64,000 nucleotides of DNA from Lewinellaceae bacterium (GTDB lineage Bacteria > Bacteroidota > Bacteroidia > Chitinophagales > Saprospiraceae), in contig JACJYO010000001.1 of assembly GCA_020636075.1 (NCBI GenBank), forward strand, positions 62,001 to 126,000, read 5' to 3'. The notes beneath the pieces are model-generated. The model did not search any database and was not told the origin of the DNA. It saw nothing but the letters and a program-made list of their open reading frames with translations. Numbering within the stretch: the first letter of the stretch is position 1; the number at the start of each line of letters is the position of its first letter. Shown here piece by piece: positions 58,928 to 64,000 of the stretch. The position numbers and the translations under genes were made by a program.

Positions 58928-61684
58928 ATGTTCTGCCTTCGGATTTGCGCCGTGCTGGCCACTTGGCTTGCTATGGCCTCTACCTCTCTCTCAGCCCAAA
59001 CCACTATTGCCCCTTCCCCTTCCATTCAACATTTCCGCGAACACGGCGGCCGTTTTGAGCCGGTAAATTTGTTTTATCCGGTTGCACAACGCAACGCAGC
59101 GGTTAGCAGTTTTGCTCCCAATGCGCAATTGCTCACACTTGATCCGGATTATCTGGACAGGGCATCAACCGTAAACGCGCAGGCAATTAGTTTACGCCTG
59201 CCACTCAACGGTGACGTACTCATCGTCGATCTTTTAGAAGTATCTGCCGTTACGCCCGATTTTTCTGTAAAAACAAGTGGCACAGGCGGTGAACCTGTTC
59301 CATATACTCCTGGCAAGCATTACCGTGGTTCCATTCGCGGCGACGAACATTCTGTTGCCGCCTTCAGCTTTTTTCAGGAAGAGATCATGGGGCTGATCGC
59401 AAATGCGGCATACGGAAATCTTGTACTTGGCAAACTGGACAGCCCGGAAAACGAAACAGAATATATCCTGTATGCCGACCGGGATCTGACCGTTAAATCG
59501 CCATTTACCTGTGCCACACTGGATCGAGAGGTCAGTTCTGCACATAATTCAGGCACAGATAACCCGGAAGCAGCCGGAGGGTGCGTACGGGTTTACTATG
59601 AAGCCGATTATGAATTATTTCAAAACAAAGGCTCTGTTCAGGCGACGGTGGATTACCTGAGTGGCGCATTCAATCAAGTGGCTGCGTTGTATGCAAATGA
59701 ACAGATCAGCACGACGCTATCCGAGGTGTACGTTTGGACGACGCCGGATAGTTACAGCACGTCGAGCAGCAGTACGGCACTGAAGCAGTTCAGAACCCTG
59801 CGTACCAATTTTAACGGCGATTTGGCGCACCTCGTCGGCATCGGCGGAAATAATCTTGGCGGCATTGCCTACCTGGATGTGCTGTGCAGCCCCGGATATG
59901 CCTACGCCTTCAGCGATATAAATACCTCCTACGCCACTGTACCTACGTTTTCCTGGACCGTCGAGGTGCTGACACATGAAATGGGCCACAACCTCGGCTC
60001 GCCGCATACCCAATCGTGCACCTGGCCGGGCGGCGCCATCGACAACTGTTTTTCGCCGGAGGGCAATTGTTCGCCCGGGCCAGCACCCAATAATGGCGGG
60101 ACGATCATGAGTTATTGCCACCTTACGAATTACGGCATCAATTTCAACAATGGATTTGGTCCCTTACCTGGTGATAAGATCCGATTGGAAGTCTCTAAAG
60201 CAAGTTGCTTGTCGAGCGCCTGCGGAAGTTCGGGCACTTGCCTGCCACCTTCAGGCGTAGCCGCTACGAATATTACCGCAAGCAGCGCTACTATTAGTTG
60301 GAATGGCGCCGGCAATGCCGACAATTACATTTTGCAATGGCGAATAAGCGGCAGTTCCACCTGGTCGACCCTGTCAAATGTGCCGAATCCATACGTGCTG
60401 ACCGGACTGCCGGCAATTACCACCATTGATCTACGCTTGCAAAGCCGCTGTGGCTCAAGCACTTCTGATTTTAGCCTGGTAAAAAGTTTTACAACTTTAG
60501 GGACTACCACTTGTGATGCACCTTCGAGCACCGGTGTAAAAGTGATTTCATCGACATCCGCCGTGGTGACCTGGAACAGCGTGGCCGGAGCGATTGGGTA
60601 TCAGATTGCTTATCAAAAAAATAATACCGGCAGTTGGACACTCCCGGCTACCAGTACAGGAACTTCATACACCCTGAATAATCTGGACGCCGGAACAAAA
60701 TATACTGTGCGGGTTTCAACCACCTGTACTTCAGGCAATTCAGCTTATGCTTACAACACATTCACTACGCCGGATCCGGGAAACAATGCAGGTTGCGGAA
60801 TACCAGGCAATTTCAAAGCCACCGACATCACCGCAAACAGTGCGGTGCTCCGTTGGGACGCTGTACCCGGGGCCGTTTTTTATCAAATTCGATTCAAGCT
60901 CGCCAGTTCATATTATTATGGCAGTGCAGTTTACGTCAACAGCACTAGCTTCAACTTAAATGGACTACAGCCCAGTACAAAATACCACGCGCTGATTCGC
61001 GCCTATTGCAATACCAGCGCATCCGCCTATTTAACCACACAGTTTGCAACCACATCGAGCGGAGGCCCGGGTTCTGTTTGCGCAACCCCGGCAAATTTTT
61101 CCGTGCAAAATGTAAGCGCCTCATCAGCCGTGCTTGGATGGAACCCAGTGCCGGCAGCTACCGGGTATGACTTGCAAATAAAACTACCGAATTCGGGTTA
61201 CTGGCTGACTTTCAATAATTTGTCGTCAACATTGATTCAATTGACCAACCTGCAACCCAACAGCGTTTATCAAGTTAAGGTCAGGGCGCGTTGTGGCGGC
61301 ACCGGTGATTTTTCGCCATACACCAACCCGCTGGATATCCAAACATTGGGGAATCTCCAGCCGGGTGATGAAGTTTGGGCTTTTCAAAATGCGGATGCTG
61401 TTACCCTTGATCTGGCCAATGCAATTTCGGAGCAAACAGACGTTTCAATTTTCCCCAACCCAACCGACGGATTGTTAACTGTTGTATTTCCGGAAACGAC
61501 ATTTGGCGAATTTGATCTGGAAGTGCTCGATCCGAATGGACGCCGCCAGGCATACTTCCCCCGTACTGCCGGGCAAAATGGCCAGGCCCAGGTTGATTTC
61601 CAACAGTTGCCGCCTGGTGTTTATTTCCTGCGTCTGACCGCAGCAAATTTGGCACCGGTTGTCAGACGGATCGTTCGAAATTAG
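58928..61684 (+). CDS. Secreted reprolysin-like (M12B) metalloprotease with FN3 repeats and T9SS tail
   Basis: A 918-residue exported protein. Signal MFCLRICAVLATWLAMASTS then LSAQ; a prodomain-like region to about residue 215; a metzincin catalytic domain with VEVLTHEMGHNLGSPHTQSC (zinc ligands His350, His354, His360, catalytic Glu351) and the Met-turn GTIMSYCHLTNYG. Four fibronectin type III repeats follow from about residues 440 to 810, marked by recurring LPPSGVAATNITASSATISW-like and SSTGVKVISSTSAVVTWNS-like openings. The C-terminus is a T9SS type-A tail (VSIFPNPTDGLLTVVF to VVRRIVRN). Expected on the cell surface or released. Confidence 0.93.
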   Translation: MFCLRICAVLATWLAMASTSLSAQTTIAPSPSIQHFREHGGRFEPVNLFYPVAQRNAAVSSFAPNAQLLTLDPDYLDRASTVNAQAISLRLPLNGDVLIVDLLEVSAVTPDFSVKTSGTGGEPVPYTPGKHYRGSIRGDEHSVAAFSFFQEEIMGLIANAAYGNLVLGKLDSPENETEYILYADRDLTVKSPFTCATLDREVSSAHNSGTDNPEAAGGCVRVYYEADYELFQNKGSVQATVDYLSGAFNQVAALYANEQISTTLSEVYVWTTPDSYSTSSSSTALKQFRTLRTNFNGDLAHLVGIGGNNLGGIAYLDVLCSPGYAYAFSDINTSYATVPTFSWTVEVLTHEMGHNLGSPHTQSCTWPGGAIDNCFSPEGNCSPGPAPNNGGTIMSYCHLTNYGINFNNGFGPLPGDKIRLEVSKASCLSSACGSSGTCLPPSGVAATNITASSATISWNGAGNADNYILQWRISGSSTWSTLSNVPNPYVLTGLPAITTIDLRLQSRCGSSTSDFSLVKSFTTLGTTTCDAPSSTGVKVISSTSAVVTWNSVAGAIGYQIAYQKNNTGSWTLPATSTGTSYTLNNLDAGTKYTVRVSTTCTSGNSAYAYNTFTTPDPGNNAGCGIPGNFKATDITANSAVLRWDAVPGAVFYQIRFKLASSYYYGSAVYVNSTSFNLNGLQPSTKYHALIRAYCNTSASAYLTTQFATTSSGGPGSVCATPANFSVQNVSASSAVLGWNPVPAATGYDLQIKLPNSGYWLTFNNLSSTLIQLTNLQPNSVYQVKVRARCGGTGDFSPYTNPLDIQTLGNLQPGDEVWAFQNADAVTLDLANAISEQTDVSIFPNPTDGLLTVVFPETTFGEFDLEVLDPNGRRQAYFPRTAGQNGQAQVDFQQLPPGVYFLRLTAANLAPVVRRIVRN

Positions 61685-61774
61685 TTCAATTGAGAGCAGC
61701 TGAAATGCAGCTAAGGGTGAAAGGCAAGATTGCTTTTTGCCCTTTGCTGTGTATCGCCGACCTTTAGCCCGCAA

Positions 61775-62677
61775 ATGCGGCATTATCCATCTAAACTATT
61801 GTTGTTCGGAGAACACATTTTGCTCCTGGGTGCCAGAGCATTGGCTACGCCGGTACCAAAATATTGGGGAAGTTGGGCTGAAGCGAGGCGCGAAACACCG
61901 GCCGGTCAGGTGGAAGCGTTGGCTGCTTTTGCGAATAGTGCAGCGTTGCAAGGAATGGGGGTTTTGAATACCCGGCAGTTTCAGGCAGATATTTCCCGTG
62001 GGCTGTATTTTCAGTCTTCCATTCCGCAGGGGTATGGCCTTGGAAGCTCCGGCGCATTGTGTGCAGCAATTTATGACCGCTACGCAAATCAAAAAACAAA
62101 GAACCTGTCCGAGTTGAAAAGCGTTTTTTCAGCAATGGAGAGTTACTTTCATGGAAAAAGTTCAGGGATCGACCCGTTGACCAGTTATCTTAATCAGCCG
62201 TTGTGGATTGACCGTGTGAGTGAAGTACGCATTTTTGAAGCCGATGCCTGGGGCGAAGGGGAGCCTGTTGTATTTTTGCTCGATACCAAAATTCCCCGGC
62301 AGACCGGCCCGTTGGTTGAATGGTTTTTAGCAGAACAAAAAAACCGACCCTTTGTCCAAAAATTGGAGGCAGTGCTTTTACCCGCCCATCAGGCTTTATT
62401 GGAAGCCTGGCAGTTTCGGCAAGTTTCAGCTTTTTGGCACGCAATACGGCAGGTTTCAGCTTTTCAACTTGAATATTTACCACCTATGATACCGGAGAGC
62501 CTGAGACCAATTTGGGAAAGTTGCCTTAACAACGAGCAAATTGTTCTGAAAATTTGTGGTGCAGGTGGTGGCGGTTTTTTGCTGGGGTTTACAAAAAACA
62601 AGGAATTTGCGTTGGAACAACTCCATCCATTCCAATTGATTTTTCCATTCGAGACACATGGCGTGGTTGAAGGATAA
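61775..62677 (+). CDS. GHMP kinase (mevalonate kinase-like)
   Basis: A 300-residue GHMP-fold kinase from the ATG at 61775 (frame open to 61730). MRHYPSKLLLFGEHILLLGA is the N-terminal motif 1 region, SSIPQGYGLGSSGALCAAIY is the ATP-binding motif 2, SYFHGKSSGIDPLTSYLNQP matches the mevalonate kinase active-site segment with its Asp, and KICGAGGGGFLLGFT is motif 3. Mevalonate kinase in the isoprenoid pathway is most likely; galactokinase or phosphomevalonate kinase cannot be excluded. It overlaps the ABC permease gene by 20 bases. Confidence 0.83.
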   Translation: MRHYPSKLLLFGEHILLLGARALATPVPKYWGSWAEARRETPAGQVEALAAFANSAALQGMGVLNTRQFQADISRGLYFQSSIPQGYGLGSSGALCAAIYDRYANQKTKNLSELKSVFSAMESYFHGKSSGIDPLTSYLNQPLWIDRVSEVRIFEADAWGEGEPVVFLLDTKIPRQTGPLVEWFLAEQKNRPFVQKLEAVLLPAHQALLEAWQFRQVSAFWHAIRQVSAFQLEYLPPMIPESLRPIWESCLNNEQIVLKICGAGGGGFLLGFTKNKEFALEQLHPFQLIFPFETHGVVEG

Positions 62678-63884
62678 AAAATTGCGTCCGGCATTATGGA
62701 CGTTGGGTATTTTACTTTTTGTCGCTCTTTCGAAGGACATTCTTTCCAATGGGCGCCCCTTGTATTGCAAGATCCGGGGAGAGCACTTTTTCCCCGGGCT
62801 TCGGAGTATTTGGGAAGACGCTTCCCTACCCTACCGCCATCCGGTACTTGATTCCATCCAACAGCGTTTCCTCTGGCGTCAATTCGATTACGATATTGCC
62901 GTGTTTGCACCCGTCCCGTTCTCGGCCGGAGAACTTCCCATGAGCCCGGATACTACAATTTTGCAGGCGCCTCCCGGCAGCATTCACCCCAGCCATACCG
63001 CCCGCAAGTTCAGGCATTGGCTTGGCACAGATGTAACAGGATATGATGTAGCAGCCGGACTGGTAAGTGGCGCCCGAATTGCAGTTATGACCGGCGCAAT
63101 GGCTATGGGTCTGGCATTTGGGCTGGGTCTGGTGTTAGGAGCTATTGCTGGTTTTTGGGGTGACGATCGATTTCGCACCGCTCGTGGACAGCTGTGGTTC
63201 GTGTTGATTGGGATCCCTCTGGCCTGGTTTTATGCGCAGACGTTTCCGGCGTATACATTTTCAAAACCAAACTGGTTGTACAGTTTGGGAATTTTTGCAG
63301 TAGTCATTGCCCTGTTTGGGGGCTTGGGTCGGCTTTTGCAACGTATCCCGTTTTTCAGCCACCAAGTGGTGGTTCCAGCGGATTTGATCATAATGCGGAT
63401 GGCGGAAGTGTTCACATCGATTCCGGGTTTGCTGGCAATCATTGCGTTTGCAGCTATGCTTCGGGGCCAAACGCAGACCATTTGGGCAATGATTGCACTG
63501 ATTGGTTTATTTAGTTGGCCGGGGGTTGCGTTGTTTGTTCGGGCCGAGCTCTTGCGTGTCCGCGCTTTAGATTATGTGACAGCGGCGCGTGGTATCGGGC
63601 TCCCGGAATGGCAGATTTTATTCCGGCATGCGCTGCCAAATGCCTTGCGCCCGGCCTATACCATTTTTGCATTTGGTGTGGCCAGTGCCATTCTGTTGGA
63701 AGCTTCATTGTCCTTTTTAGGATACGGCGATCAAAACCTGCACGGTGCAAGTTGGGGGAGTTTGCTTCGAAATGCCCGCGAAAGTCCACATCTGTGGTGG
63801 ATTAGTTTACCACCCGGGTTGGCAATTTGCCTCACTATCCTGGCCCTACACAGCATTGGGGAGGCATTGAGCGAGCGCCGGTGA
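62658..63884 (+). CDS. ABC transporter permease (DppC/OppC-type, enlarged)
   Basis: A 408-residue inner-membrane permease of the peptide/nickel uptake class. The N-terminal helix is followed by an extended extracytoplasmic region (about residues 30-125) ending in RHWLGTDVTGYDVAAGLVSG, the family's conserved segment before the core helices. The EAA loop is DYVTAARGIGLPEWQILFRH followed by ALPNALRP, and the end has LLEASLSFLGYGDQNLHGAS and WGSLLRNARE. Usual DppC proteins are near 300 residues; here two extra helices are inserted between core helices (about residues 180-230). Partner DppB, ATPases and binding protein are not in the window. Overlaps the GHMP kinase gene by 20 bases. Confidence 0.9.
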   Translation: MAWLKDKKLRPALWTLGILLFVALSKDILSNGRPLYCKIRGEHFFPGLRSIWEDASLPYRHPVLDSIQQRFLWRQFDYDIAVFAPVPFSAGELPMSPDTTILQAPPGSIHPSHTARKFRHWLGTDVTGYDVAAGLVSGARIAVMTGAMAMGLAFGLGLVLGAIAGFWGDDRFRTARGQLWFVLIGIPLAWFYAQTFPAYTFSKPNWLYSLGIFAVVIALFGGLGRLLQRIPFFSHQVVVPADLIIMRMAEVFTSIPGLLAIIAFAAMLRGQTQTIWAMIALIGLFSWPGVALFVRAELLRVRALDYVTAARGIGLPEWQILFRHALPNALRPAYTIFAFGVASAILLEASLSFLGYGDQNLHGASWGSLLRNARESPHLWWISLPPGLAICLTILALHSIGEALSERR

Positions 63885-64000
63885 ACCGCAAGTGGGGGTT
63901 TCTTGTTGTCTGTTCGAAATAATTACTAAGCGCGTGTGAATTTCTGATAAGAAACAAAAACTAATCACGTGCTAACAGGCAGAAAACAGCCCGATATGCG

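Overview
The window looks like a chromosomal piece of a Bacteroidota genome, most likely Saprospiria or a near relative. Four secreted proteins end in type IX secretion (T9SS) type-A sorting tails. There is a two-component propeller/Y_Y_Y histidine kinase with a LytTR regulator, a mevalonate-kinase-like GHMP protein, and -7 boxes of the Bacteroidota form TAnnTTTG upstream of many genes. The taxonomic call is inference; no rRNA or tRNA gene was found.

Bases 2-19931 are one long plus-strand exopolysaccharide/capsule locus with tightly packed, mostly overlapping genes. It opens with a 5'-truncated Wzc-type chain-length regulator/tyrosine kinase, followed by a GT9 transferase, a Wzx-like flippase, several GT4 and GT2 transferases, a Wzy/ligase-like membrane protein, a methyltransferase, a NodU-type carbamoyltransferase and UDP-GlcNAc 2-epimerase. 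It ends with a GDP-L-fucose supply set (gmd, fcl, manC) interrupted by a GT-C membrane transferase. A DUF433 gene, a hairpin terminator and a PglA-like GT4 follow. Opposing them on the minus strand is an operon of a DUF4403 lipoprotein and two more GT4 enzymes (21572-25432).

Bases 25612-43116 mix housekeeping and sensory genes: an asparaginase-family lipoprotein, rarA flanked by short palindromic repeats, a secreted choice-of-anchor-B protein, ffh, a START-like protein, an alpha/beta hydrolase, the LytTR regulator and propeller kinase, a methanethiol methyltransferase (mddA-like), an RluA-type pseudouridine synthase, and a single ORF fusing RibF (riboflavin kinase/FAD synthetase) to a GT2 glycosyltransferase.

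Bases 41551-50665 are rich in envelope and secreted proteins: an M28 peptidase, an M43 peptidase, a large PorE-like TPR/propeller/CRD protein that ends in three SPOR-like repeats instead of OmpA_C, a membrane-anchored TPR protein and a 5'-nucleotidase lipoprotein. Bases 50745-63884 hold acetoacetate-CoA ligase, mnmH, homogentisate dioxygenase, gcvP, an M12B-like protease with FN3 repeats, a GHMP kinase and an enlarged oligopeptide ABC permease.

The most unusual items are the RibF-GT2 fusion and the SPOR-tailed PorE-like protein. Next come the intergenic palindromes at 26639-26785, 34352-34432 and 52909-52942, and a small terminator-bounded unit downstream of gcvP. I saw no CRISPR array, prophage, IS element or recognisable defence system.
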